A DNA stretch of 64,000 nucleotides from Thalassospira sp. TSL5-1 (GCF_001907695.1 NZ_KV880637.1:1364001-1428000), one strand, 5' to 3'; numbered from the stretch's first letter, positions 35,687 through 44,046 are shown. The notes: generated by a model not told the origin, from the letters alone. A program made the numbers and translations.

Positions 35687-37246
35687 TTACATTACATGGG
35701 CGTCGCTAAATTCGCTGGTTTGCAGCAGGCGCAGAATGGTGTTCACACCATGATGAATGCGTTCGGTCGAGCGTTCGGCGCCAAAAGCCAGGCGCAGGCC
35801 GCGCGGCGGGACGCCAACGGCAAATTGTTGTGCCGCTGTCAGCATAACGCCGGAATTGGCGGCATTCATGACCAGTTCGCTGGTTTCGATATGGTCGGGC
35901 AGGGCAAGCCAGATGTGATAGTTGGTGGGGTGAAACCGCACGTCATATCCTTTGAGGCTGCCAAGAATAATGCCCAGGCGGCGCGACGCTTCTTCGCGGT
36001 GCCAGTTTTCATATCGTTCGACCGTGCCATCATTGATAAGGCGTGTGGCCAGTTCCAGTCCAATGCCTGGCGTCATCATGCAGGTGGTGCGAATGCCGCT
36101 GGCAAGTTTGGCAATATACTGGATCGGCGCGTGAATGAAGCCGATGCGCAGGCCGCCACCAACACTTTTTGAAATGCCGTTCAGGTATACCGCCCGTTCG
36201 GGCACAAAACACGAAAGCGGCGGTGGGGCAGCGGTATCGAGGAAGCCATAAATGCCATCTTCGATCAAAATCAGGTTATGTTTGCGCAGTATTTCGGCAA
36301 TCGCGATGCGGCGTTCGTGGCTCATAGTGCTGCAAAGCGGGTTGTGCAAAGTTGGCATCAGGTAAATCACGCGGGGGGACTGTGTCCGACAGAGATTGTC
36401 CAGTACGTCGGGCAGAATGCCTTCTTCGTCCATTGCAATGCCGCGCAGGCGAAACTGCATCATGGCGGCCAGGCTGCGCAGGTTGGGGTAGGTCAGTTCC
36501 TCGCATAAAACAAGGTCGCCAGGACGGATAAATGTCATCAGGGCAACGGTCATGGCATGTTGCACGCCTGCGGTGGGCAATACACGGTCCGGGTTGTCAT
36601 CCAGGCCAAAACGCCCGGCCATTGTCGCCAGTGCCTGGCGATGATGGGGCATGCCATATTCGGTTTTATAAGTGATCAGGCTCTCAATCGGGCCGCTTTG
36701 GGCAATATCGATCAAGACCTGGTTGATATGGCTTTCCCGGGGTGGAAGCGGGCAGTTCATGCGAAAATTGATCGGCCCGTCTTCGATCTGTTCCGGATAA
36801 TAATGGCGGGGTTCACGCTGGTTGGTAAAGGAAACATCCGCTGTGCCGAAATTGACCGGTGTGGTGTTTCCCGCCGATGCGGCATAGCCATTTGTTATTT
36901 CCTGCCTGGGGGTGCTGGCGATGTCGTTTGTTTCAGGCTGTTTTGTATCAGCATCAAAGGTCACGGGATGGCCGGGCAGTAGAAGCGGCGTATTAATATC
37001 CATCGGTACGCTGACATAGGTTCCCCGTCCCACTTCACCAATGGCAAGGCCCAGGCGTTCAGCCTCGCGATAGGCGCGCGTAACGGTGCCCACAGTAACA
37101 CCCAGATGATAGGCCAGGTCTCGATGAGTCGGCAGGCGGTCCCCCGCCTGTAACTGCCCTTTTTCAACGGCATCGCCAATGGCGTGCGCGATACGGCGGT
37201 AAACCGGGCCGCTTCCGGATGAGATGTCGGGGATCCATATTGTCAT
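35687..37246 (-). CDS. MocR-type regulator (GntR winged helix fused to aminotransferase)
   Basis: A 519-residue MocR/GabR-family protein. The GntR winged helix (about 1-78) contains LPTHRDLAYHLGVTVGTVTR; a linker of about 80 residues follows, then a fold-type I aminotransferase domain (about 160-510). The PLP lysine is Lys360 in NGISKSVGGGLRIGF, and IEDGIYGF supplies the cofactor-pairing Asp. Such proteins sense PLP plus an amine and regulate transcription. It is divergent from a DUF1127 gene and a dehydratase-decarboxylase-PhzF run, and GATACAAT repeats fill the shared control region. It is very likely their regulator, and may autoregulate. Confidence 0.93.
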   Translation of the reverse strand: MTIWIPDISSGSGPVYRRIAHAIGDAVEKGQLQAGDRLPTHRDLAYHLGVTVGTVTRAYREAERLGLAIGEVGRGTYVSVPMDINTPLLLPGHPVTFDADTKQPETNDIASTPRQEITNGYAASAGNTTPVNFGTADVSFTNQREPRHYYPEQIEDGPINFRMNCPLPPRESHINQVLIDIAQSGPIESLITYKTEYGMPHHRQALATMAGRFGLDDNPDRVLPTAGVQHAMTVALMTFIRPGDLVLCEELTYPNLRSLAAMMQFRLRGIAMDEEGILPDVLDNLCRTQSPRVIYLMPTLHNPLCSTMSHERRIAIAEILRKHNLILIEDGIYGFLDTAAPPPLSCFVPERAVYLNGISKSVGGGLRIGFIHAPIQYIAKLASGIRTTCMMTPGIGLELATRLINDGTVERYENWHREEASRRLGIILGSLKGYDVRFHPTNYHIWLALPDHIETSELVMNAANSGVMLTAAQQFAVGVPPRGLRLAFGAERSTERIHHGVNTILRLLQTSEFSDAHVM

Positions 37247-37270
37247 GGTGACAATGTTTAGTTTGACATA

Positions 37271-37306
37271 GATACAATGTCAATGACAAAAGGAAATCGA
37301 TACAAT
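37271..37306. promoter_or_regulatory. MocR operator candidate: two GATACAAT direct repeats
   Basis: GATACAAT occurs at 37271-37278 and 37299-37306, 28 bp apart, between the divergent MocR and DUF1127 genes. Spaced direct repeats are how GabR/MocR dimers usually bind DNA. The same TACAAT half-site recurs at 37343 and 37673. Confidence 0.6.
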
Positions 37307-37325
37307 TTGGAAGCAGGAGGAAAAC

Positions 37326-37613
37326 ATGACGAATTGTAACGATACAATCCGGTTTCCTGCGACTCTCGCAAGCGCTGATATGCAGCATGGCCAGAGCGCA
37401 GGGGATGCGAATGCAACCCGCCAGGGTTTTGTGCGTACAGCGGTTATCCGTCTGTTTTCACTCCTGGTCTCCGCGCAGAAAAAACATCGTGATCGTAATA
37501 GTATACGTCACCTTGATGACAGGTTGCTGCGGGATATTGGTTTGCACCGGGCTGATGTTGAGCATTACGTTTCAGTGCCGGTAAATACTGATAAACACCC
37601 GCGCGGTTTTTAA
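37326..37613 (+). CDS. DUF1127 domain-containing small protein
   Basis: A 95-residue protein. The C-terminal half, IRHLDDRLLRDIGLHRADVE, is the DUF1127 (YjiS-like) motif, an Arg-rich amphipathic helix pair. Family members can bind RNA and modulate small-RNA-linked phosphate or carbon metabolism in alphaproteobacteria; that is family knowledge, not shown here. AGGAGG lies six bases before the ATG, a strong ribosome site. A 16-bp palindrome matching the MocR half-sites lies inside codons 3-8. A long hairpin follows before the dehydratase gene. Confidence 0.9.
   Translation: MTNCNDTIRFPATLASADMQHGQSAGDANATRQGFVRTAVIRLFSLLVSAQKKHRDRNSIRHLDDRLLRDIGLHRADVEHYVSVPVNTDKHPRGF
37333..37348. promoter_or_regulatory. 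palindrome ATTGTA-ACGA-TACAAT within DUF1127 start
   Basis: A perfect dyad with six-base arms that contains the third GATACAAT copy. It falls just after the DUF1127 start codon, so a bound MocR could block transcription elongation. Confidence 0.5.
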
Positions 37614-37621
37614 CTGCGCAG

Positions 37622-37655
37622 CGACCGGAACATTTTGCTCTTTCATGTTCCGGTC
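37622..37655 (+). terminator. hairpin after DUF1127 gene
   Basis: GACCGGAACAT and ATGTTCCGGTC form an eleven-base-pair stem with a twelve-base loop. Only CCCCCTTTT follows at a distance, so it could terminate or attenuate before the dehydratase operon. Confidence 0.6.
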
Positions 37656-37672
37656 GTCACCCCCTTTTGGGG

Positions 37673-37683
37673 TACAATATTGT
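37673..37683. promoter_or_regulatory. palindrome TACAATATTGT upstream of dehydratase
   Basis: ACAATATTGT is a perfect 10-bp palindrome that includes the TACAAT half-site seen in the MocR control region. It lies 62 bp before the dehydratase ATG and is probably a further operator. ATGTGAC (37688) and GTCACAT (37718) form a wider dyad next to it. Confidence 0.45.
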
Positions 37684-37744
37684 TTGCATGTGACACGCAA
37701 TCCTGGATTGATATACCGTCACATTGTGAGGTAAGGGGGACAAT

Positions 37745-38722
37745 ATGTTTACTGTACGCGAACTAACCGAAGCAGCCGATTTTGTGCATGATTATGTCCC
37801 GCCAACCCCAACCATCCGATGGTCATTGATTGAACGTGCGACCGGACTTTCGATTTATGTGAAGCACGAAAACCATACGCGGCTTGGCGCCTTCAAGGTG
37901 CGTGGCGGATTAACCTTTTGTCGTTCCCTATCCCGATCCATGCAGGTCGTTAACGGGATTATCAGTGCGACACGCGGTAATCACGGCCAAAGCCTTGCTT
38001 TTGCTGCCAGTGTTTTTGGTTTGCGTGCCACCATCATTGTCCCGCATGGCAATTCGCGCGAGAAAAACGCCGCGATGCGTGCCCTTGGGGCCGACGTTAT
38101 TGAACATGGGGACGATTTCCAGGATGCCGCCGATTTTGCCCGCCAAAAGGCGGCTGAGGACGATCTGATCATGGTGCCGCCGTTTCACCCGGAGCTGGTG
38201 CGCGGTGTGGCGTCTTATGCGATGGAGCTGTTTGGCGCAGTTGATAATCTGGACCGTGTTTATGTGCCGATTGGCATGGGGTCGGGCATTTGCAGCCTGA
38301 TTACCGCGCGGGATGCCCTGGGCCTTAAAACCGAGATTATCGGTGTGGTGGCAACAGGGGCAGATGCGGTGCGCCAGTCTTTTTTATGCGGTGAAATATG
38401 CGAAACCGCCACGGCCAATACCTTTGCCGATGGCGTTGCCTGCCGCAAACCGGACCCGACGTCCTTCGAGATTATTAAAAAAGGTGCTGCCGATATTATT
38501 GCCGTAAGTGATGAGGACATCATGCAGGCGATGCGGCTTTATTTCAGTGCCACCCATAACGTTGCCGAAGGGGCGGGGGCCGCCGCCCTGGCCGGTTTGA
38601 TGGCCGACCGTGCGCGCGCCATTGGCAAGAAAAACGCCGTTATTTTGAGCGGTGCGAATATAGACCGCGATATGTATGCCGAAATCCTGCAGGGAAGTAA
38701 CCGTGATGAACCGGAAATTTGA
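37745..38722 (+). CDS. threonine/serine dehydratase-like PLP enzyme
   Basis: A 325-residue fold-type II PLP enzyme. The PLP lysine is Lys51 in LGAFKVRGG, SATRGNHGQSLAFAA is the substrate/cofactor loop, and GMGSGICSL binds the PLP phosphate. It lacks the C-terminal ACT regulatory domain of biosynthetic IlvA, so it is catabolic-type, and would deaminate threonine, serine or a related hydroxy-amino acid. GTAAGGGG precedes the ATG. Its last 17 bases overlap the next gene, indicating coupled translation with the decarboxylase-like enzyme. Confidence 0.88.
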   Translation: MFTVRELTEAADFVHDYVPPTPTIRWSLIERATGLSIYVKHENHTRLGAFKVRGGLTFCRSLSRSMQVVNGIISATRGNHGQSLAFAASVFGLRATIIVPHGNSREKNAAMRALGADVIEHGDDFQDAADFARQKAAEDDLIMVPPFHPELVRGVASYAMELFGAVDNLDRVYVPIGMGSGICSLITARDALGLKTEIIGVVATGADAVRQSFLCGEICETATANTFADGVACRKPDPTSFEIIKKGAADIIAVSDEDIMQAMRLYFSATHNVAEGAGAAALAGLMADRARAIGKKNAVILSGANIDRDMYAEILQGSNRDEPEI

Positions 38723-40088
38723 CGACCTTAATGAAATTGGCGACATCTTTGCCCTGACGGGTGATATCGCCCGCGACTATTTGTTGGCGGGCGAAGAAAC
38801 ATCTGTCGTTTGCGCTGATACCAGCGCCTTTGATCCGGCAGCCCCACTGCCGGCGCGCGGCGATGGCGCCGTTGCGGCCCTTGATGCCCTGAAAACCGAG
38901 ATCCTCCCCTTCGTTGCCACCTCGACAGGGCCGCGTTATCTGGGATTTGTCACGGGCGGTGCAACACCTGCTTCCATCGCAGGTGACTGGATCGCCAGTG
39001 CCATTGACCAGAACGCTACCGGGCCGGACGGTACCGTCGCCGCCGCAGTTGAACAACTGGTCCTGAACTGGATTTGTGATATGGCAGGCATGCCGCGCGG
39101 TCGTTTTGATGGCGTGCTGACCACCGGTGCCACGGCATCGAACCTTTTGGCCGTGGTTGCGGCCCGACAATGGTGTGGTGAACAAATTGGCGTTGATGTT
39201 GACGCGGATGGGGCGATTGCCCTGCCGTCGTTTGAAGTCTTTTCCGCCACCCCGCATGCCAGCATGATCAAGGATTTGTCGGTGGCCGGGGTCGGGCGCA
39301 ATAACGTCATTCGTGTTGCCACCGAACCGGGGACCGAGGCCATGCACGTTGGTGACCTCGCGGCAAAACTTGAAAGCAGCACCTCGAAGGCGAAAATGGT
39401 GATTGCCAGTGCCGGTACTGTCAATGCAACAGATTTTGATGACCTTGTCGCCATCGCCGATATGTGTGCCGCCTATGGGGCGTGGTTGCATGTCGATGCA
39501 GCCTTTGGGCTGTTTGCCGCCCTTGATGAAAGGCGGGCACATTTACTGGCCGGGATCGAACGGGCGGATTCCATTACGTCAGACGGGCATAAATGGCTGA
39601 ACGTTCCGTATGACTGCGGCATTTTTCTGACCCGGCAGATTTCCGTTCTGGAAAAGTGTTTCCGTGCCTTTGCGCCCTATCTTGAAACCAAGGCCGAAGG
39701 GAACAGTTACATCAATCGTGGTGTTGAAAATTCCCGCAGGTTCCGCGCCCTGCCGTTATGGATGGCGATCAAGGCTTACGGCCGGGCAGGTTTTGCCGAT
39801 ATTATCCGTCGCAACTGTGACCAGGCGCGTGATCTGGCCCATTGGGTGGCGGACCATTCCAACCTGGTCTTGCTGCGTGATCCGCAACTGAATGTCGTGA
39901 TGTTTTGCTGTCGTGGCAACGATGATGCCAATCGTGCGCTGCTTGAGCGCATCAACGCGACGGGCAAAGTGTTTTTAACGCCGACCATCTATAATGGCCG
40001 TTTTGGTTTTCGTGCGGCATTTAGCAATTGGCGCACCCGTGATCATGACCTTGAGATTATCAAGGCCGCGATTGAGAGTGTTCTGTAA
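38706..40088 (+). CDS. group II PLP-dependent decarboxylase-like enzyme
   Basis: A 460-residue fold-type I PLP enzyme of the glutamate/aromatic-L-amino-acid decarboxylase group. TTGATASNLLAVVAAR binds the PLP phosphate, HVDAAFG (262-268) supplies the pyridine-nitrogen Asp, and SDGHKWLNVPYDCGI holds the PLP lysine (Lys296). The substrate cannot be told; aromatic amino acids, aspartate or 2,4-diaminobutyrate are possible. The ATG at 38706 lies inside the dehydratase reading frame after AGGGA. It is the middle gene of the presumed MocR-controlled unit. Confidence 0.88.
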   Translation: MNRKFDDLNEIGDIFALTGDIARDYLLAGEETSVVCADTSAFDPAAPLPARGDGAVAALDALKTEILPFVATSTGPRYLGFVTGGATPASIAGDWIASAIDQNATGPDGTVAAAVEQLVLNWICDMAGMPRGRFDGVLTTGATASNLLAVVAARQWCGEQIGVDVDADGAIALPSFEVFSATPHASMIKDLSVAGVGRNNVIRVATEPGTEAMHVGDLAAKLESSTSKAKMVIASAGTVNATDFDDLVAIADMCAAYGAWLHVDAAFGLFAALDERRAHLLAGIERADSITSDGHKWLNVPYDCGIFLTRQISVLEKCFRAFAPYLETKAEGNSYINRGVENSRRFRALPLWMAIKAYGRAGFADIIRRNCDQARDLAHWVADHSNLVLLRDPQLNVVMFCCRGNDDANRALLERINATGKVFLTPTIYNGRFGFRAAFSNWRTRDHDLEIIKAAIESVL

Positions 40089-40105
40089 GTCGCCATTGTG
40101 AGAAT

Positions 40106-40154
40106 GGGCGCGTCGACATATGCAAAATGGCTTTGCCGCAGGAAAGACGCGCCC
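40106..40154 (+). terminator. long-loop hairpin before phzF-like gene
   Basis: GGGCGCGTC and GACGCGCCC pair across a 31-base loop, followed by GTTTATTCGGG. It may attenuate or stabilise mRNA between the decarboxylase and PhzF genes. Confidence 0.4.
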
Positions 40155-40188
40155 GTTTATTCGGGTTTAGGAAAATGGGGTGTGCCAT

Positions 40189-41004
40189 ATGACAACATTG
40201 CCAATTTATCAGCTTGATGCCTTTACCAGTCATTTGTTTGCCGGAAACCCGGCAGCTGTGGTGCCGTTGGAACAGTGGTTGCCAGATGAAACCATGCAAT
40301 TGATCGCGCTGGAAAATAATTTGTCGGAAACGGCATTTTTTGTTCCGGTCGAAGGCGGGGATGCCGATTTTCATATTCGCTGGTTCACACCGACGGTCGA
40401 GGTGCCGCTATGTGGTCATGCGACCCTTGCCAGCGCCTTTACCATTTTTAACCAGCTTGGTTTTAACGGCGATGAAATTCGCCTGCAAAGCAAAAGTGGC
40501 ATTTTAACCGCGCGGCGCGATGGCGAGGCAATTGTGCTGAATTTTCCGGTGCAGCCGATTGTGCCTGGCACCGTGCCAGACGAGTTTGCAGCTGCGCTGT
40601 CGCCGGAAAAACCGCAAGAGGTATTTAAGGTGGTCAGCCGCGATACCGATTTTGTTCTGGTTTATGGGAATGGTAAAACCATTCGCGATATGAAACCCGA
40701 TATGTCGGTACTTGGCACATTGGCTGATCGCGGGGTAATTGTCACCGCACCTTCCGACAGTGATGATTGCGACATGGTATCGCGGTACTTTTTACCCGCC
40801 TTGGGCATTAATGAAGACCCGGTAACAGGTTATATGCACTGCGTTGTCGCACCTTATTGGGCCGGGAAAACCGGCAAGACCAACCTGATGGGCTATCAGG
40901 CATCGGCTCGGGGCGGCTTTATTGATTGCACGGTTGAAGGCGAGCGGGTGCACCTTAAGGGCCGGGCGGTCCTGTTTATGAAGGGCGAGATTTATCTGCC
41001 GTGA
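40189..41004 (+). CDS. PhzF-family isomerase/epimerase-like protein
   Basis: A 271-residue protein of the PhzF/diaminopimelate-epimerase fold. It opens PIYQLDAFTSHLFAGNPAAV and has the catalytic Glu in NNLSETAFFV, then RWFTPTVEVPLCGHATLASA and ALGINEDPVTG, all standard PhzF signatures. PhzF itself isomerises dihydro-hydroxyanthranilate, but most relatives act on unknown small acids. No phenazine genes are present, so a role with the preceding dehydratase and decarboxylase is likelier. The ATG at 40189 is preferred over a GTG three codons earlier. Confidence 0.9.
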   Translation: MTTLPIYQLDAFTSHLFAGNPAAVVPLEQWLPDETMQLIALENNLSETAFFVPVEGGDADFHIRWFTPTVEVPLCGHATLASAFTIFNQLGFNGDEIRLQSKSGILTARRDGEAIVLNFPVQPIVPGTVPDEFAAALSPEKPQEVFKVVSRDTDFVLVYGNGKTIRDMKPDMSVLGTLADRGVIVTAPSDSDDCDMVSRYFLPALGINEDPVTGYMHCVVAPYWAGKTGKTNLMGYQASARGGFIDCTVEGERVHLKGRAVLFMKGEIYLP

Positions 41005-41060
41005 TAGCGGCCTGAATTGATGGCGTGCGACCCTGTTTGGGCGACCGTAAATTTTGGGAA

Positions 41061-41095
41061 AACACCCCGGCAATATTTGGTATTGGCGGGGTGTT
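41061..41095. terminator. terminator between phzF-like and SDR genes
   Basis: AACACCCCG-g-CAATA pairs with TATTG-g-CGGGGTGTT around TTTGG, a near-perfect fifteen-pair stem. The minus-strand side is followed by TTTTCCC, so it serves the convergent SDR gene best. Confidence 0.75.
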
Positions 41096-41100
41096 GTGCT

Positions 41101-41769
41101 TTATGCGGCATGGCGGGCAACATGGTGGTCAAAGTTAAAAGTGGTGCCGGTGATAAAGTCGGCATCCGGCCCGGCCAAAAACGAAAGGCCGCTGGTGATG
41201 TCGCCAACAAGCGAGGCATTGCCAAACGAAGCCGTCAAATTGCTGCGATCCAGAAAGTTTGATTGCAGGCGGTTGACCGTCACATGCTTTGAATAAAGCG
41301 ATTTTGCACTGTTGGTGATCAGGTCATTCAGGGGGCTGTGCGTATTGTTGTTGTAAGCCTTAACAGTGCGCGGGTGGGCGGTAGAATTGCCAATGGTGAT
41401 GATGCGTCCGCCATCACGGATGACCGGGGAAATCGCCTCAATTGCGGTTTTGCTATACAGGCGTTCGTCATCCTGCAAAACAAACGAAACATTGTTGATG
41501 ACAAGAATATCAACCTGGCCAAAATCTTCGATGACCCGCGATATAAGGGCCTTGATGCCTGAAATGCGGTCGCAATTGATGGCATAGGCCCGGGCATTGA
41601 CTCCGCGTGCTTCCAGCCCGGTAACGATACCGGCGGCATTCCAGGCATTTGCCGGATGGCTGATAATCACGTCGGCACCCTGATCGGCCAGGGTTTGGGC
41701 ACTTAATGCGCCCATTCCATAATGTCCGTCGGTGACAATGGCAATTTTGCCCGTCAGTGGTTTGTTCAT
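41101..41769 (-). CDS. degenerate short-chain dehydrogenase/reductase
   Basis: A 222-residue SDR-fold protein. The nucleotide-binding motif is altered (IVTDGHYGMG, with Asp replacing the first Gly), and the catalytic pair is missing: after Ser129 (IGNSTAH) the YxxxK positions read His144 and Asn148 (THSPLNDLI). It is also shorter than a normal SDR by about 25 residues in the middle. It is likely a pseudoenzyme or a partner of the second SDR encoded upstream on the same strand. The ATG at 41769 is chosen from AAGGAG seven bases before it; the earlier ATG two codons away is too close to that site. Confidence 0.8.
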   Translation of the reverse strand: MNKPLTGKIAIVTDGHYGMGALSAQTLADQGADVIISHPANAWNAAGIVTGLEARGVNARAYAINCDRISGIKALISRVIEDFGQVDILVINNVSFVLQDDERLYSKTAIEAISPVIRDGGRIITIGNSTAHPRTVKAYNNNTHSPLNDLITNSAKSLYSKHVTVNRLQSNFLDRSNLTASFGNASLVGDITSGLSFLAGPDADFITGTTFNFDHHVARHAA

Positions 41770-41901
41770 GACCATTCTCCTTAAAGCGGTCTTCGCTGTA
41801 TGAACAAACCATAGAAAGCGGTGCTGATTTGGCATAGCCCCCGATGTTACGACTTACCGTTCACGATTTGGAACGCTGTTGGTGGCTTTGGGGTGTTGGT
41901 T

Positions 41902-42651
41902 TTACGCGCTGTAGCCGCCATCAACTGTCAGGACCGTGCCAGTGATATAGGATGCCGCCGGGCTGGCGAGAAAGGTGATAGCGGCGGCGACCTCTTCGGC
42001 CAGGGCGGGGCGGCCCAGGGGCACGGCTGTTTTGTAGGGGGTGGGGTATTTTGCCAGCGGGTCCATCAGCTCGTCATCGACAAAACCGGACTGCACAACA
42101 TTGACTGTGATGTTGCGCGGGCCAAGGTCACGCGCGGCCCCCTTGGTATAGCCGACCATCGCCGCCTGGGTGGCGGTAAAATCGGCCAGGCCGCTGGTGC
42201 CGGCATGGGCACACAGGCAGGACCCCAGCGTGATGATGCGCCCGCCATCGCGCATCAGCGGGGCTGCTGTGCGAATGGTCGAGCTGGTTGCGCAAAAATT
42301 GACGGCATGCTGGCGTTTGATGCCGTGTATGTCGGCATCGGGATTGTCCACCTGGCCGCACACGGCAATGGATGCGGCATTTACCAGAATATCGAGCCTG
42401 CCGAAATGCGCGGCCGCGGTTTGCACCATCGCATTGACCTGAAGGGTATCGGCCGGATCGGCTTCAAAGGATTTCGCCTCAACCTTAAGGGCCTGAAGTT
42501 CCGCGATCATTTCCTTTGCGGCCTGACGGTTGCAGACATACCCGATGGCGATGTTTGCGCCTTGTTGGGCAAGCATACGTGCGGTTGCCGCACCAATCCC
42601 GAAAGATCCCCCTGTGACCAGGGCGACTTTGCCGCTTAGAAGTTTCGTCAT
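41902..42651 (-). CDS. SDR-family protein with Phe/Gln in place of catalytic Tyr/Lys
   Basis: A 249-residue SDR. The cofactor motif is normal (LVTGGSFGIG), as are VNAAS, Ser144 in ITLGSC and the C-terminal ITGTVLTVDGGY. The catalytic YxxxK, however, reads Phe158-x-x-x-Gln162 (ADFTATQAAMVGYTK); the DNA codons TTT and CAG confirm this. It can probably bind NAD(P)H but cannot use the standard proton relay. It lies 132 bp upstream of the other degenerate SDR, same strand, and is divergent from a LysR gene that likely regulates it. Confidence 0.88.
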   Translation of the reverse strand: MTKLLSGKVALVTGGSFGIGAATARMLAQQGANIAIGYVCNRQAAKEMIAELQALKVEAKSFEADPADTLQVNAMVQTAAAHFGRLDILVNAASIAVCGQVDNPDADIHGIKRQHAVNFCATSSTIRTAAPLMRDGGRIITLGSCLCAHAGTSGLADFTATQAAMVGYTKGAARDLGPRNITVNVVQSGFVDDELMDPLAKYPTPYKTAVPLGRPALAEEVAAAITFLASPAASYITGTVLTVDGGYSA

Positions 42652-42753
42652 GGTGGCTCCGGTTGAAGTTCCAAAAAGACCGATTCATCAATGATGGTCA
42701 GGAATTTAGAATTTGTAAGACATGGACAGAAGTCCCTTTTTGCGTCACCCTGC

Positions 42754-42769
42754 GTTCAGTATATGGAAC
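42754..42769. promoter_or_regulatory. candidate LysR box GTTC-N8-GAAC
   Basis: An imperfect 16-bp dyad (12 of 16 positions symmetric) between the divergent LysR and SDR genes, 14 bp before the LysR ATG. Its position suits autoregulation and control of the SDR. Confidence 0.35.
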
Positions 42770-42782
42770 AATGGGGCCAGTC

Positions 42783-43808
42783 ATGCAGGACTTGAATGAT
42801 CTTTTTTACTTTGCGCAGGTGGTGTCGTATGGCGGTTTTGCGCCGGCGGGCCGTGCGCTGAACCAGCCAAAGTCAAAATTAAGCAGGCGCGTAGCACAAC
42901 TTGAAGACCGGCTGGGTGTCAAGTTGATTGAAAGATCCAGCCGCCGTTTCCGGGTGACGGAACTGGGCCAGGCCTTTTACGATCGCTGTGCCAATATCCT
43001 GAGCGAAGCCGAAGAGGCCGAAGCTATTGTGGCCGAGGCCAAAGGGGTGGAACAGGGGATTGTGCGCATCAGTGTGCCCCCGGCGATGCTGGAAACGGCC
43101 CTGGCCGAAGTGCTGGCCGATTTTAGCGAAAAATATCCCAAGGTGCAGTTGCGCGTTATGGCAACCAACCGCCGTGTTGATTTGATCGAGGATCGTGTTG
43201 ATGTGGCGTTTCGGGTGCGTGATTCGCTGGATACCGATGCGACATTGATTGTCAAAACCCTGGGTCTTGCCGACGCGGTCATGGTTGCAAGCCCGTCACT
43301 GGTGAAAAAGCTGGGGCCGAATTTTACGGTTGATGATATCAACCGGTTCCCGACGCTCAGCATCAAGGGCGAGGATAGCGATAGCATTCGCTGGCAGCTT
43401 GTTGGCCCCAATGATGATACACGCATGCTTGATGTCACCCCGCGTTTGGCAACCAGCGATATTTCCATGATTCGCCAATGTGCCCTGCGTGGGCAGGGCA
43501 TTGCCCTGTTACCCCGTTTCAGCACCCACCACGCCATTCAGGCGGGGCGTTTGGTGCAGGTTCTGCCCGAATGGCGCGCGGTTGGCGGTATTGTGCATAT
43601 TCTGTTTAAGGCGCGGCGTGGTTTGCCGCCTGCGGTGCGGGCATTGATCGATCATTTAACCGAACGGGCGCGCGAACGCACCCTTTGGGAATGTGACGAA
43701 GCCCTGGAACGGTTGTGCCCGCATTATATTTGTGGTGAGGGCGCTGCCGAAAAAAGCCTGATAGCGGGTGTTTTTGCCGCCGAACCTGAACAAGTGGTTA
43801 GTGCCTGA
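42783..43808 (+). CDS. LysR-family transcriptional regulator
   Basis: A 341-residue regulator. It opens MQDLNDLFYFAQVVSYGGFA with the LysR helix-turn-helix AGRALNQPKSKLSRRVAQLE, and the effector domain spans about 92-295. The C-terminal 45 residues extend beyond the typical LysR end. An upstream ATG at 42663 would add 40 residues that overlap the control region. It is divergent from the SDR at 41902-42651. The branch resembles AaeR/DmlR-like regulators. Regulation of the two SDRs is inferred from arrangement. Confidence 0.92.
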   Translation: MQDLNDLFYFAQVVSYGGFAPAGRALNQPKSKLSRRVAQLEDRLGVKLIERSSRRFRVTELGQAFYDRCANILSEAEEAEAIVAEAKGVEQGIVRISVPPAMLETALAEVLADFSEKYPKVQLRVMATNRRVDLIEDRVDVAFRVRDSLDTDATLIVKTLGLADAVMVASPSLVKKLGPNFTVDDINRFPTLSIKGEDSDSIRWQLVGPNDDTRMLDVTPRLATSDISMIRQCALRGQGIALLPRFSTHHAIQAGRLVQVLPEWRAVGGIVHILFKARRGLPPAVRALIDHLTERARERTLWECDEALERLCPHYICGEGAAEKSLIAGVFAAEPEQVVSA

Positions 43809-44008
43809 CCCCAGAAATGGCAGGCAGACAAAACGCAAAATCCGTGTAACCCTAACCGTTCCATATTGGTTGCGGAAATTTTCCCTGCCTCGGTTGGCTG
43901 GCAGAATAGATGTGTCTTTTTTGCTATTTGTCAGACCATCGCCGCGCGATTTTTATTGACCGCATGGCGGTGCTTTCGGCTAAGTATGGGTGATTTAATA
44001 AATGAGAC

Positions 44009-44046
44009 TCCCCCGGCAAGACGGGGGACAGCCCGTATTGCGGGTT
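44009..44046 (+). other. tandem hairpins in the leader of the SLC13 permease
   Basis: TCCCCCG/CGGGGGA (44009-44028) is followed directly by AGCCCG/CGGGTT (44030-44046). Both lie 34-71 bases before the GTG start. They could regulate translation or transcript stability of the transporter. Confidence 0.45.

Noticed and set aside
38640..39542. Minus-strand frame of 300 codons
   Set aside because: Antisense to the PLP decarboxylase-like gene, with no independent motif or ribosome site.
40189..41004. Phenazine biosynthesis locus
   Set aside because: Only the PhzF-fold gene is present; no phzA/B/D/E/G genes. PhzF-like proteins are widespread without phenazines.
41821..42639. Plus-strand frame of 272 codons
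   Set aside because: Antisense to the SDR gene; Gly/Cys-rich shadow composition.
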